Part shown: in pieces, positions 40,605-49,512 of the stretch
Numbering within the stretch: the stretch's first letter is position 1
Layout of the letters: each line of letters opens with the position of its first letter
Assembly: GCA_903939115.1 (NCBI GenBank)
Contig: CAJAFV010000042.1
Span: 27,111-91,110 of the forward strand
Direction: 5' to 3'
Length of the DNA stretch: 64,000 bases
Source: an uncultured Geobacteraceae bacterium
GTDB lineage: Bacteria > Desulfobacterota > Desulfuromonadia > Geobacterales > Pseudopelobacteraceae
The notes under the pieces: model-generated
Database searches by the model: none
The model's input: only the letters and a program-made list of their open reading frames with translations
Told to the model about the DNA's origin: nothing
Position numbers and translations under genes: made by a program

Positions 40605-41942
40605 CTACTGTCCTGAACGGACTGGCCAAACATAGAGGCTGCGGTACTTATAGCAGCTACTCACGTAGCCATAGTCCATACCCACGAAACAGGCGCTATC
40701 TGTACTGCTGGCGAAGTTACTACCAGACCAATAGTAGGCGGACTGAACGGCATCAAAACCATTGGCGTTAAACCACTTTGAAGGTCTATTCCCACCCCGC
40801 TTTGAGAATGATTCAAGCTCCTCTTTTGTTGGCAAACGCCAGTCGTTATAACCGCCATAATTAAGATTTTTTGCCCAGCTCATTGCATCAGACCAATTCA
40901 TCGTATCATCTGAAATATTGCCGTTTCTTGCCCACATCAATCCTGTAGACGAGTCTGCGTAGATCAATTCCGGTACTGATGCCATTTTTTTTAGAGTCAC
41001 ATTATCCTGAGTAGTTTTTGGCAAAGGCTGGGTTAAATTTGGTATTAGCTGCAGGTCAGTCATGCTGGAGGGCGAGGTGAAGTAGAAATCCCCTTCAAAT
41101 GATGTGGAAAGCCAAGGAACCTGAGCATTTCCCGATTTTTCACGCACACTTTTCAATACACGCTTAAAGACATCTTCAACCTTTAGCCCTGGTGTCTCCA
41201 GAACACGTACAAGCTCAGCAGTGTACAGGCCGTTATCGCCCCCCTCACCATCACTGGCTGTTTTACCGGGGGCTGTGGCGTAGGCAATGATGGTGCCGTT
41301 AGGTGCCTCCATGTTTGCAAGTCCACGACTAGTGCTTCTGAAGGAACGAGTAAAGGGGTTGTCTCGGCAGGCATCCAGCACAACTATGTTGATGTCACTT
41401 TTCGCCATTTCCATCTTGGCAAGTATGAGACCAGCATCAATCGCCTTGTAGCGGACTTCATTTTCTGAGTTCATCTTGGTATCGACGGGAACAAGATAGT
41501 TATTGCCCTGAACCTGAAGACCATGTCCGGCATAATAGAATAGACCGACGCCGCCGGTCTTGAGTCGATTGCCGAAATTTTCTACCGCCTCATTGAACTG
41601 GAAGTAGTTCAGATCGGTCTTTTCATCCACGTCAAAACCGAGTTTGCGCAGTGTTCTGGCCATGGTTCGGGCATCGTTGGCGGGGTTTTTAAGGGGAGAT
41701 GATTTGTAGCTACTGTTGCCGATGACAAGCGCAACGCGTTTGCTACTGTCGCGGTTTTTCTCTACCACGGCGAGACCACGATCATCATCAGTGGTTGTTG
41801 CAGCTTTCTTGGCCTTCTTGGCTTTTTTTATTGGAACAGCTTCAGCGGCATAGGTTACAGGCGCTACGAAGACAAACGCAGAGAGCAACAGCAGGGCTGC
41901 GATCAGAAGTCGGGAAATGGGAGGTTTTGAGAAATCAGACAT
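40605..41942 (-). CDS. Secreted caspase-DUF1566 protein (paralogue 3)
   Basis: Encodes 445 residues from ATG 41942 (AGGAG 10 nt upstream). Signal peptide (LLIAALLLLSAFVFVAPVTYA), caspase domain with His 140 (YYAGHG) and Cys 192 (LDACRDNPF), short linker, C-terminal DUF1566 domain (LNYGGYNDWRLPTKEELESF, VWPVRSGQ). It lacks the coiled-coil stalk of the other two paralogues. The last 40 residues between YYWSGS and VWPVRS differ strongly from paralogue 2 although the preceding part is nearly identical. No ECF-type promoter was found directly upstream. Confidence 0.88.
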   Translation of the reverse strand: MSDFSKPPISRLLIAALLLLSAFVFVAPVTYAAEAVPIKKAKKAKKAATTTDDDRGLAVVEKNRDSSKRVALVIGNSSYKSSPLKNPANDARTMARTLRKLGFDVDEKTDLNYFQFNEAVENFGNRLKTGGVGLFYYAGHGLQVQGNNYLVPVDTKMNSENEVRYKAIDAGLILAKMEMAKSDINIVVLDACRDNPFTRSFRSTSRGLANMEAPNGTIIAYATAPGKTASDGEGGDNGLYTAELVRVLETPGLKVEDVFKRVLKSVREKSGNAQVPWLSTSFEGDFYFTSPSSMTDLQLIPNLTQPLPKTTQDNVTLKKMASVPELIYADSSTGLMWARNGNISDDTMNWSDAMSWAKNLNYGGYNDWRLPTKEELESFSKRGGNRPSKWFNANGFDAVQSAYYWSGSNFASSTDSACFVGMDYGYVSSCYKYRSLYVWPVRSGQ

Positions 41943-42032
41943 AAGGACGATGCTCCTTGCACTGTAAAGGATGAAGCGAACGTAATTTCTCACCCTTTAA
42001 CAAGCGAGCGAAGTGTTAAAGGAAATGCATGG

Positions 42033-43064
42033 CTAAAGTACCCCAGCAAACACATCCAGCAAGCGCCGCATTTCAAAGGTATTTTTGCCAACTCTACTTT
42101 TATCAAGCTTTACGAGAGTTTCTCTCGCAGAAGGAGAAAGGGTGGTGCCGAGCTCTTTAAGAAACTGTTGCGGCGGATTCCCGGCAAAGTACGGATCACT
42201 GCCGGTCTCCGTTGCCAACCGTGCTGCTGCCATCCAACTCCCAAGACGAATTATCTCTCCGTGAGACGATTTAAAAGTAGCTTCAAGTTGACGGGTAACA
42301 TCATCAACTCGCCCCGTTTCGATAAGCCGGAACAGATCACCAGGTGTGGTATCGGCGGCTTTAACATCCCGAAGCAGTGGCAGCAACCGTTCTGCCGCTA
42401 AACCTGCCCGTTCTTTATCACCGACCGCCAGCCACAGCTCTACTTCAAATAACTCTTTACCGGCACGGAAAGCGGTTGCCTGCTGGCTACCACTACCGGC
42501 AAAACCATACGCAGCAGAGACCGGTGAACCAATTGCCACCGCAAGGTTGTCGGCAGAGGCGGCTTTAGCCAGTTGCACGGCGGCAGTTGCGGGGGAAAAG
42601 GCCATATCTTTTGTCGGCGCCTGAACAGATGCTATCGGCTGGTTTGGCGTGACAGGGGAAATGTTTGCACTTTGCTGCTGGACGGGAGCTTGAGCCATCT
42701 GCTGTACAGGCATGACCGGGTTCTGAATGGTGAGCTTGACCGCCAGTACCACCAACGCCACTGCGGCGAAAGATCCGCCGGCCAGATACCATCCCCGATA
42801 GTTCTGCTGTACCGGTTCCTCCACGTTCAAGTCATGGGTCAGAAGGTACACTTCCCGGCAACGATCACATTGAGACAAGTGCCCCAGGAGCGTTTCACGC
42901 ACAGCTTCTGTAGCGGTACCATCCACTAAAACGGCTAACTGTTCAGACGTAGGGCAGACATCATTTGACGGACTATTGGCTATTGCCTGGCTGAGGGCAC
43001 TGCCGATAATGCTATCGCGGTCGGCTGCTGCAGATTTTATGTTAGGATTTAATGTAGTTTTCAT
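42033..43064 (-). CDS. Zinc-finger anti-sigma factor
   Basis: Encodes 343 residues from ATG 43064. A cytoplasmic zf-HC2-type zinc site is seen as His 62, Cys 66 and Cys 69 (GHLSQCDRCR). A single membrane span (GWYLAGGSFAAVALVVLAV, about 87-105) precedes a periplasmic domain of about 230 residues with no recognised fold. This is the plan of membrane anti-sigma factors that hold an ECF sigma until an envelope signal arrives. It is encoded directly after the sigma gene, with an ECF-type promoter at the gene junction, so feedback control is likely. Confidence 0.82.
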   Translation of the reverse strand: MKTTLNPNIKSAAADRDSIIGSALSQAIANSPSNDVCPTSEQLAVLVDGTATEAVRETLLGHLSQCDRCREVYLLTHDLNVEEPVQQNYRGWYLAGGSFAAVALVVLAVKLTIQNPVMPVQQMAQAPVQQQSANISPVTPNQPIASVQAPTKDMAFSPATAAVQLAKAASADNLAVAIGSPVSAAYGFAGSGSQQATAFRAGKELFEVELWLAVGDKERAGLAAERLLPLLRDVKAADTTPGDLFRLIETGRVDDVTRQLEATFKSSHGEIIRLGSWMAAARLATETGSDPYFAGNPPQQFLKELGTTLSPSARETLVKLDKSRVGKNTFEMRRLLDVFAGVL

Positions 43065-43071
43065 GGTTTCA

Positions 43072-43097
43072 TTTGACGGACAGTCCCGCCTATTCCC
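43072..43097 (-). promoter_or_regulatory. ECF-type promoter at the sigma/anti-sigma junction
   Basis: Minus strand GGGAATA (43097-43091), 14 nt, TCAAA (43076-43072), inside GACTGTCCGTCAAA. It overlaps the sigma gene stop. Transcription would start almost at ATG 43064, implying a leaderless or very short leader anti-sigma mRNA. Confidence 0.6.
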
Positions 43098-43995
43098 CCA
43101 CACAAATCAGATCATCCAGTGAAAGACCACGACTGAGCAGCGTTTCCCGGCAACGCATAAGAATCCGGCGCAGGCGGTTGTCCACTGACTTCTCGGTTTG
43201 ACCGGTGAGAACAGCAATCTCCCGTATCGATTTTGTAGCTTCATTTTCAGTGGCAGGAAAGCGAAGACGCAGTATAAAGCGCTCTTCTCCTGAAAGCCCT
43301 TCCAGAAGCGCCCCCACAACCAGGCTACTTTTTTGCTCACGTTGGTTGTCAATTAACAGTTCATCAGCTCCTTTGGCCGGGTCAGGAACAATCACCTCAA
43401 TTTCATTATCCACGAGTACCTCCCGACCCTGGTGTGGCCAGCTTGCAGTTGCAGCATGCGTGATACCGTCCCTACCCCGTATCTGGTGAAGCATATCCCG
43501 CAATTCGTCTTCGCTCTCACTAATGCCATGGGAAGCCACAAGGTAACCATGTGAATCAGCCAGTGTAAAGCCAAGACCATAAATTAGTTTATGGAGTTGT
43601 TCGACAACCGGACCAAGCTCTTTGGCACGTTCGCCAGCACGTGAGCGCCCTTTGCGAGTGCGGATAATATCAACAACGAGGTTGGATATGACGGAAGTGA
43701 GGTAAGTGGTAATCTTAGCGTCGCCACGAAAATCCCGCAGCACTTTGAAGTCGTCGGCTTTGAGGTGGTCAATGACTTCTGTAAGTAAATGGTCTGCCTC
43801 ATTATCAACGTCAGCGTCGGATCGATAACTGCCAGGAGACTCCGCTGCCCGTCTGCACTGTTTTTCAATATAGGGAAGATGGTCAACAATCAGGCGTGCG
43901 TAATCGGTCGCTTCGTTTGGAGGCTGTGGAGGTTTTTTAAAGAAGAGGGTTTTCAGAGGAACAATCTGCATCTGGCACCGGATAACATGTATCAC
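43090..43995 (-). CDS. ECF-like RNA polymerase sigma factor, long form
   Basis: Encodes up to 301 residues (GTG 43995; ATG 43971 is an alternative). Region 2 is clear: DFKVLRDFRGDAKITTYLTS, VISNLVVDIIRTRKGRSR. Region 4 is GLSGEERFILRLRFPATENE, IREIAVLTGQTEKSVDNRLR, with the helix-turn-helix. About 95 residues separate the two regions, much longer than in normal ECF factors. The ending LDDLICVGE overlaps the anti-sigma promoter. It is the natural candidate for recognising the five TCWAA promoters of this locus. Confidence 0.82.
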   Translation of the reverse strand: MIHVIRCQMQIVPLKTLFFKKPPQPPNEATDYARLIVDHLPYIEKQCRRAAESPGSYRSDADVDNEADHLLTEVIDHLKADDFKVLRDFRGDAKITTYLTSVISNLVVDIIRTRKGRSRAGERAKELGPVVEQLHKLIYGLGFTLADSHGYLVASHGISESEDELRDMLHQIRGRDGITHAATASWPHQGREVLVDNEIEVIVPDPAKGADELLIDNQREQKSSLVVGALLEGLSGEERFILRLRFPATENEATKSIREIAVLTGQTEKSVDNRLRRILMRCRETLLSRGLSLDDLICVGE

Positions 43996-44018
43996 TGGAA
44001 TGTAGACACAGTTGCGCC

Positions 44019-44047
44019 ACTATAGTGGATTTAATGTGTTGAATCAA
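44019..44047 (-). promoter_or_regulatory. Housekeeping-type promoter of the sigma gene
   Basis: Minus strand TTGATT (44047-44042), 17 nt, TATAGT (44024-44019). It lies 24 nt before GTG 43995. No ECF-type motif is present here, so the sigma gene may be expressed constitutively. Confidence 0.5.
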
Positions 44048-44258
44048 TGTGTTTTAACTTTATTTATCCACGTCCTCAGCCTAGATACAAATTATCTGTG
44101 CCACAGTAGAAGTTTTGGATTTTATAAGTGTTCTGCGTGGTGCTAACTGGTGGTGTCGGTTGTTGCGTACGGGGTCCCGGTTATATCAATAATTTAATTT
44201 ACAAACTGATTCATGCGCGGTAATTTATGCGCATATCATATAAACATAAGGAGCGCGT

Positions 44259-44513
44259 ATGCCATCAACCACATTACAACTGCCTGCATTACTACAGAAA
44301 AAATCCACCAACCTGAGCATCAACAGTGATCTGTTACGGCGTGCCCGCGTCCATAAAATCAATCTTTCCCGGACACTTGAAGAACATCTTACGGAGATTT
44401 TGAAGCACAAGGAACGCGAAGCCTGGCTTACGGAAAATGCCACCGCTATTGAAGAATATAATGCCAGAATTGAGAAAAACGGCGTGTTCAGTGACGGCTT
44501 GAGGAGTTTCTGA
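44259..44513 (+). CDS. ccdA: CcdA-like antitoxin
   Basis: Encodes 84 residues. The segment STNLSINSDLLRRARVHKIN followed by LSRTLEEHLTEILKHKERE and the tail WLTENATAIEEYNARIEKNG is the CcdA pattern: ribbon-helix-helix N-terminus and toxin-wrapping C-terminus. AGGAG precedes the ATG. It overlaps ccdB by 1 nt. Confidence 0.85.
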   Translation: MPSTTLQLPALLQKKSTNLSINSDLLRRARVHKINLSRTLEEHLTEILKHKEREAWLTENATAIEEYNARIEKNGVFSDGLRSF

Positions 44514-44827
44514 TGGCACAATTCGACGTGTACGAAAACCCGAACCTGGCATCACGAAAAACAACGCCGTATCTTCTTGATGTTCAGACCGATCTGCTTG
44601 ACACCCTTGCCACCAGGGTAGTAGTCCCTCTGGTTGCTTCAGGGTCAATGGCAACACCGGGGCGGCATCTGAATCCAGCGTTCGACGTCGGAAAAAACAA
44701 GGTTATTATGTCCACTGCCGAAATTGCCGGGGTTTCAGTCAAAAATATTGGCAAACAGGTTTGTTCCCTAAAACAGTACCGCAATAAAATCGTCGCTGCC
44801 CTTGACTTTCTGTTTACCGGGATCTGA
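44513..44827 (+). CDS. ccdB: CcdB-like gyrase toxin
   Basis: Encodes 104 residues: AQFDVYENPNLASRKTTPYL, then LLDTLATRVVVPLV and the C-terminal AALDFLFTGI. These match CcdB, which traps DNA gyrase. The C-terminal Gly-Ile needed for gyrase poisoning is kept. On a chromosome it may stabilise the nearby accessory locus. Confidence 0.87.
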   Translation: MAQFDVYENPNLASRKTTPYLLDVQTDLLDTLATRVVVPLVASGSMATPGRHLNPAFDVGKNKVIMSTAEIAGVSVKNIGKQVCSLKQYRNKIVAALDFLFTGI

Positions 44828-44962
44828 ATTACTTCCTTATGTTAGTTTTACATTGACAGTACTATTTATTTCTGCGTGACTGGTTGAAAGAGCATCGCCC
44901 GGCGTGACCGTATACAAGTCAATTCAACAAATAGATCAACATCAAATACGGGAGAATATACT

Positions 44963-45988
44963 GTGAATCCTCGCTTACCTGCTGAATGGGAAATTCAAGA
45001 TGGTGTACTGATGGCCTGGCCGCATGAAGGCACCGACTGGGCATACATGCTGGATGATGTCCGCCCGGTATTTTCTGAAATAATAAGACAGATCACCCGT
45101 TTCGAACGTCTCCTGCTAACGACTCCACATGCTGCTTCTACTATTGAGTATCTTGGCAACGCCGGCGTTGACGTTACGAAAGTCACGATCTGTGAAATCC
45201 CGAACAACGATACCTGGGCGCGTGATTTCGGGCCGATTACCGTCATCTATAATAACAAGCCGACACTGCTGGATTTTGGCTTTAACGGCTGGGGACTCAA
45301 GTTCACCGCCAACCTTGACAACCAGATTTCCCGGCAGCTTAAACAACAGGGACTCTTGCTCCCCAACCTGAATACGATCGGTTTAATCATGGAAGGCGGC
45401 AGTCTGGAGAGCGATGGTCTTGGGACGATCCTGACTACTTCGGAATGCCTGCTGTCACCGAATCGCAATCCACAGCTTGACCGAAGCGAAATTGAACAGG
45501 CGCTGGCCTCGCTTGTTGGTGCGAAGCGGGTCCTCTGGCTCAATAACGGGTATCTGGCCGGTGACGACACTGACTCTCATATTGACACCCTGGCCCGTAT
45601 CTGCCCGAATAACACGATTATCTATCAGGCCTGCACTTTTCCGCTCGATGAGCATTATGAACCACTGAAACTTATGGAGCGTGAACTTGAAGCGTTCAGA
45701 GCGCCAGATGGCTCCGCCTATCGCCTGATTCCCCTCCCCTTGCCCAAGGCCCGTTTTGACGAGCAGGCGCACCGGCTTCCGGCGACGTACGCCAATTTCC
45801 TGATTATTAACGGTGCGGTTCTGGTTCCTACCTATCGTGATTCCGAAAATGATGCCGTTGCCCTTGACTCTGTTTCGCAAGCATTCCCGGGCCGGGAAAT
45901 AGTCGGTATTGACTGTCTGGCGCTGATTGAACAGCATGGTTCCCTTCACTGCGTAACCATGCAGCTTCCGCAGGGGGTGTTGGCATGA
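44963..45988 (+). CDS. aguA: Agmatine deiminase
   Basis: Encodes 341 residues from GTG 44963 (GGGAG 9 nt upstream). Converts agmatine to N-carbamoylputrescine in the polyamine pathway. Family motifs: AWPHEGTDW, NDTWARDFGP, EGGSLESDG, NGYLAGDDTDSHIDTLAR. The C-terminal catalytic Cys lies in the LHCVTMQLP segment. It overlaps aguB by 4 nt, completing the arginine to putrescine route. Confidence 0.94.
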   Translation: MNPRLPAEWEIQDGVLMAWPHEGTDWAYMLDDVRPVFSEIIRQITRFERLLLTTPHAASTIEYLGNAGVDVTKVTICEIPNNDTWARDFGPITVIYNNKPTLLDFGFNGWGLKFTANLDNQISRQLKQQGLLLPNLNTIGLIMEGGSLESDGLGTILTTSECLLSPNRNPQLDRSEIEQALASLVGAKRVLWLNNGYLAGDDTDSHIDTLARICPNNTIIYQACTFPLDEHYEPLKLMERELEAFRAPDGSAYRLIPLPLPKARFDEQAHRLPATYANFLIINGAVLVPTYRDSENDAVALDSVSQAFPGREIVGIDCLALIEQHGSLHCVTMQLPQGVLA

Positions 45989-46869
45989 CGATGCTTAAAA
46001 CTGCCCTGATTCAGCAGCGATGCACCAGCAATCGTGACGAAAACCTCGCCAATACTGCGCAGATGATTCGCCAGGCCGCTGCATCAGGGGCAGAGCTGAT
46101 AGTGCTGCAGGAGTTGCATACCTCCACCTATTTCTGCCAGGTTGAGTCTCCTCCCCTGTTTGATCTGGCCGAACCGATACCTGGTCCTTCAACGGAAATA
46201 GTGGGAAAGCTGGCCGGTGAACTTGGAGTAGTAATTGTTGCATCTCTTTTTGAACGCCGCGCAGCCGGTCTGTATCATAATACAGCTGTCGTGCTGGAGA
46301 AAGATGGCTCCATTGCCGGAATGTACCGCAAAATGCACATTCCTGACGATCCCGGCTTCTACGAAAAGTTCTATTTCACCCCGGGTGACCTCGGTTTCAA
46401 CCCGATTAAAACCTCTGTCGGGACTCTCGGTGTTCTTGTCTGCTGGGACCAATGGTACCCCGAAGCTGCCCGTATGATGGCACTGGCAGGGGCAGATCTG
46501 CTGATCTACCCGACAGCCATCGGCTGGGATCGGAACGATTCCGCTGAAGAGCAGCAGCGGCAATATGATGCCTGGGTCACGGTGCAACGCGGACATGCAA
46601 TTGCCAACGGACTGCCGATTCTGGCGGTAAACCGGGTCGGATTCGAGTGTTCCCAGGATCATCCTGATGGTGGAATTGAGTTTTGGGGCGGCAGTTTTGC
46701 TGCCGGTCCACAAGGGGAAATGCTGGCGGAAGCGTCACATGAGAGTGAAGATATTATCGTGATAGATATTGATTGCGCGCGAAGTGAGCAGGTACGCCGA
46801 ATCTGGCCGTTCCTGCGTGACCGGCGAATTGATGCATACGATGAAATTCTAAAACGGTACAGAGACTAA
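45985..46869 (+). CDS. aguB: N-carbamoylputrescine amidase
   Basis: Encodes 294 residues of the nitrilase superfamily. The Glu-Lys-Cys triad is visible in VLQELHTSTYF, MYRKMHIPDD and VLVCWDQWYPEAA. It hydrolyses N-carbamoylputrescine to putrescine, CO2 and ammonia. ATGA overlap with aguA shows translational coupling. Confidence 0.95.
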   Translation: MTMLKTALIQQRCTSNRDENLANTAQMIRQAAASGAELIVLQELHTSTYFCQVESPPLFDLAEPIPGPSTEIVGKLAGELGVVIVASLFERRAAGLYHNTAVVLEKDGSIAGMYRKMHIPDDPGFYEKFYFTPGDLGFNPIKTSVGTLGVLVCWDQWYPEAARMMALAGADLLIYPTAIGWDRNDSAEEQQRQYDAWVTVQRGHAIANGLPILAVNRVGFECSQDHPDGGIEFWGGSFAAGPQGEMLAEASHESEDIIVIDIDCARSEQVRRIWPFLRDRRIDAYDEILKRYRD

Positions 46870-47603
46870 AAACTATGTGAACTTTTCATTAATAAACTCA
46901 CGCCCAAATAGGTAAATAACATCACGAACAGCCCGGCAATGCCGAGCCAGGCAAAAACGGCGTCCCAGCGAGGCCCTTTTAGCTTGATATGCAGCAACAG
47001 TGCGTAAAAGAGCCAGAGAATAGAGGTCCACAACTCTTTCGGCGTCCAGAGCCAATAAGTCCCCCATGCGTAATACCCCCAGATGCCACCCGAGATCATT
47101 GAAACTGAAAAAAACGTCCACCCCACCAGCGCGGCTTTATATAAAAGATCGAGGTAGCCGCGTATGCCGGTACGCAGATACGCTACGCTCGCTATGGCCC
47201 CTATGGCAAAAAGGGCATAACCGAAAAAGGCTACCACGACGTGCAGTTCAAACCAGAGGGTATCAAGTATCTGTGGCAGCGGCATATTGAGCGGTTTGAA
47301 CATGACCGCTGCCACAGTGACAGATCCGGCAAAAAAACCGACTACGATCGTGAACCAGCGTTTATCACGAACAACCGGATAATACGAACAGATAAAACCC
47401 ATAAGCGTCGCAGACATACCGAAGAACAGCAGGGTATCGTGGGGGCCAAGCAGCGGAAGACGACCGAGAATAAGTCCTCGGTTTATAAGATAAAAAAGAA
47501 GGCAACCGAGGGCGGCCATCAAACCGGCACGCCAGAACGATCCAAAAAAAAGGCACCCCACTACAAGAAAAAGCAGGAGTGGAGTTGAAGAAGTAACACC
47601 CAT
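46866..47603 (-). CDS. Cytochrome c assembly protein (CcsA/CcmC-like)
   Basis: Encodes about 245 residues with about eight hydrophobic spans. The haem-handling loop GGIWGYYAWGTYWLWTPKEL is the tryptophan-rich WWD-type motif of CcsA/ResC proteins. It presents haem for attachment to c-type cytochromes, consistent with a cytochrome-rich Geobacter. ATG 47603 (GGTG upstream) preferred over 47657. It ends in 4-nt overlap with the opposite-strand aguB end. Confidence 0.85.
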   Translation of the reverse strand: MGVTSSTPLLLFLVVGCLFFGSFWRAGLMAALGCLLFYLINRGLILGRLPLLGPHDTLLFFGMSATLMGFICSYYPVVRDKRWFTIVVGFFAGSVTVAAVMFKPLNMPLPQILDTLWFELHVVVAFFGYALFAIGAIASVAYLRTGIRGYLDLLYKAALVGWTFFSVSMISGGIWGYYAWGTYWLWTPKELWTSILWLFYALLLHIKLKGPRWDAVFAWLGIAGLFVMLFTYLGVSLLMKSSHSF

Positions 47604-47702
47604 AAAAGTCACCAATACCCTCAATTTTTTGCAACAATATACACCATAATAAAACAAATTGCGGTATAGTACCGGCTGCTTATACTTTTTACAGGGGGCT
47701 GC

Positions 47703-49460
47703 ATGTCATTTAACGGTGACCTTGAACATTTTCCGCTGGTGGACGTTATCCAATTATTGCATATGTCCAGCAAGAGCGGCATCTTATATTTAAAAAGCTC
47801 GAAAGGAGAAAGTCAGCTTGTTTTTCGAGATGGATTTTTTGTCAGTGCAAATCATCTGAAGAACAGTTGTCGAATCGGCAAAGTTCTGATCGATATGAAT
47901 GCCATTACCAAAGAGGCGCTCGATCAGGCATTGAGTGAGCAGGAACATGCCGGAAGAGATCGCAAACCTCTGGTGGCAACCTTGATTGAACAAGGGACTA
48001 TTGACAAGGAGACCGCCTTCAAGGGACTTGAAACACTTATAGAAATGACCATTGTAGAGGTTTTGACCTGGGAGAACGGCACTTTTTCCCTTGATGTTTC
48101 CAAAGAATATGTATCAGATGAATATCGTTATTTTCCTGAAAAGCTTCATCAGGAAATTTTGCTGAATGCTCAGGGGATCCTGATGGATTCTCTGCGTATT
48201 TATGATGAAAAAATGCGCGACGGTACTCTGAGTGAAATTTTTTTTACTGAGGAAAACACCAGAGATACTGACGCTTCAGCAGATCGTTCCGGCACAGCCG
48301 AGATAACAGCCGACCTGTTAGGTCTTGATGCGCTTGACACAATTACACGTAAAATCCCGGATGTTTTTATCGGTCTGAAAGATCATGATCCGAACGACGA
48401 GCACCGTAAGGCTGTGACGCAGGCTCTTCCGGAAGCGACTAATGATCAGCAGGAACGGTTGGTGTCTTTTTTGACAGGCATATCCTCTCAGTCACATTCG
48501 CAATCAACCCCTCCAGTTACGGCAATTATCCTGCTTACACAAAATGAACTGCTTTCATATGCAGTCACGACAGTCTGTAAACACGAAAATCTGTTTATTT
48601 TTGCATCAGATGAAGAAATCGGATTGGACATAGTCATTGAACAGTCACTCGGCAGAGACCTCCATCCGGTACTGATTATTGATATAGATCACGAGAACGA
48701 CGGAGCATATGCACTGAAACTTGTTCGCACCAAGGTTGCCGCCTATCCGGAGCTTTCAATTCTGATCACCGCATGCTGCCGAACCTGGCAAACCATCAGC
48801 ATGGAGGCACTCGGCATCGGCACGCGTTCAATCATTCCCCGCCCCTGCCGTGGCTGTCACGAAGATTTATATATAGATCAGATGGTGGCGTTTCTTTCTG
48901 GAATCGGTTCATACCTGAAATCAATTTTGCCGGTGCCTCGGACCGATGTGGGGCGTCAGTTTATCGTGGCGTTACATCAACTGAAGTCGCTGTCAGAACC
49001 TCCTGAAATTGCACTTGCTGTGCTTCAGTTTGCGGCGCTGCAATTTGAACGGGCGGTGACTTTTGTTGTCGCCAAAACAGAATTGATAGCAGAAAAGTCG
49101 TTTGGTATATCTGCACCTAAATCTGACGGGCCGTCTGCTCCGCTTATGTTTCATCTCCCGCTTGAAGTAAATTCGGTACTTCAAGAGGTTGTTGAAAAAG
49201 GGAAGTTCTATTATGGACAACGAAGCGATGCGGTACTGACAAATCATCTTTATAAAGAAATCGGAGTGCCTCGAAGCCTAAAAGCTGTTGCGGTCCCATT
49301 AATGAGTCGTGGCAAGGTTATAGCGGTAACGTATGCAGATTTTGGCAGCAAGCCGGTTTCTCCTCCTCAGATCAATCTGCTTGAAGCTCTTGCGCAGCAT
49401 GCCGGATCAACATTGGACAACGCCCTGTATCGAAAAAGTATCGAAAAACCTCTCTTGTAA
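47703..49460 (+). CDS. DUF4388 protein with receiver-like and GAF-like parts
   Basis: Encodes 585 residues. The N-terminus (SFNGDLEHFPLVDVIQLLHM, then SSKSGILYLK) is a DUF4388 (PATAN) domain, common in deltaproteobacterial signalling. The middle (LLTQNELLSYAVTTVCKHEN, DLHPVLIIDIDHE) resembles a degenerate receiver. The C-terminus (VLQEVVEKGKFYYGQRSDAV, AVAVPLMSRGKVIAVTYADF) is GAF-like. It precedes the PilT-like gene and may regulate motility. Confidence 0.8.
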   Translation: MSFNGDLEHFPLVDVIQLLHMSSKSGILYLKSSKGESQLVFRDGFFVSANHLKNSCRIGKVLIDMNAITKEALDQALSEQEHAGRDRKPLVATLIEQGTIDKETAFKGLETLIEMTIVEVLTWENGTFSLDVSKEYVSDEYRYFPEKLHQEILLNAQGILMDSLRIYDEKMRDGTLSEIFFTEENTRDTDASADRSGTAEITADLLGLDALDTITRKIPDVFIGLKDHDPNDEHRKAVTQALPEATNDQQERLVSFLTGISSQSHSQSTPPVTAIILLTQNELLSYAVTTVCKHENLFIFASDEEIGLDIVIEQSLGRDLHPVLIIDIDHENDGAYALKLVRTKVAAYPELSILITACCRTWQTISMEALGIGTRSIIPRPCRGCHEDLYIDQMVAFLSGIGSYLKSILPVPRTDVGRQFIVALHQLKSLSEPPEIALAVLQFAALQFERAVTFVVAKTELIAEKSFGISAPKSDGPSAPLMFHLPLEVNSVLQEVVEKGKFYYGQRSDAVLTNHLYKEIGVPRSLKAVAVPLMSRGKVIAVTYADFGSKPVSPPQINLLEALAQHAGSTLDNALYRKSIEKPLL

Positions 49461-49512
49461 TTGCACAGCAGAGCATTTTCTAATAAATACTATTTATTGA
49501 CAGTGGAGGAAT

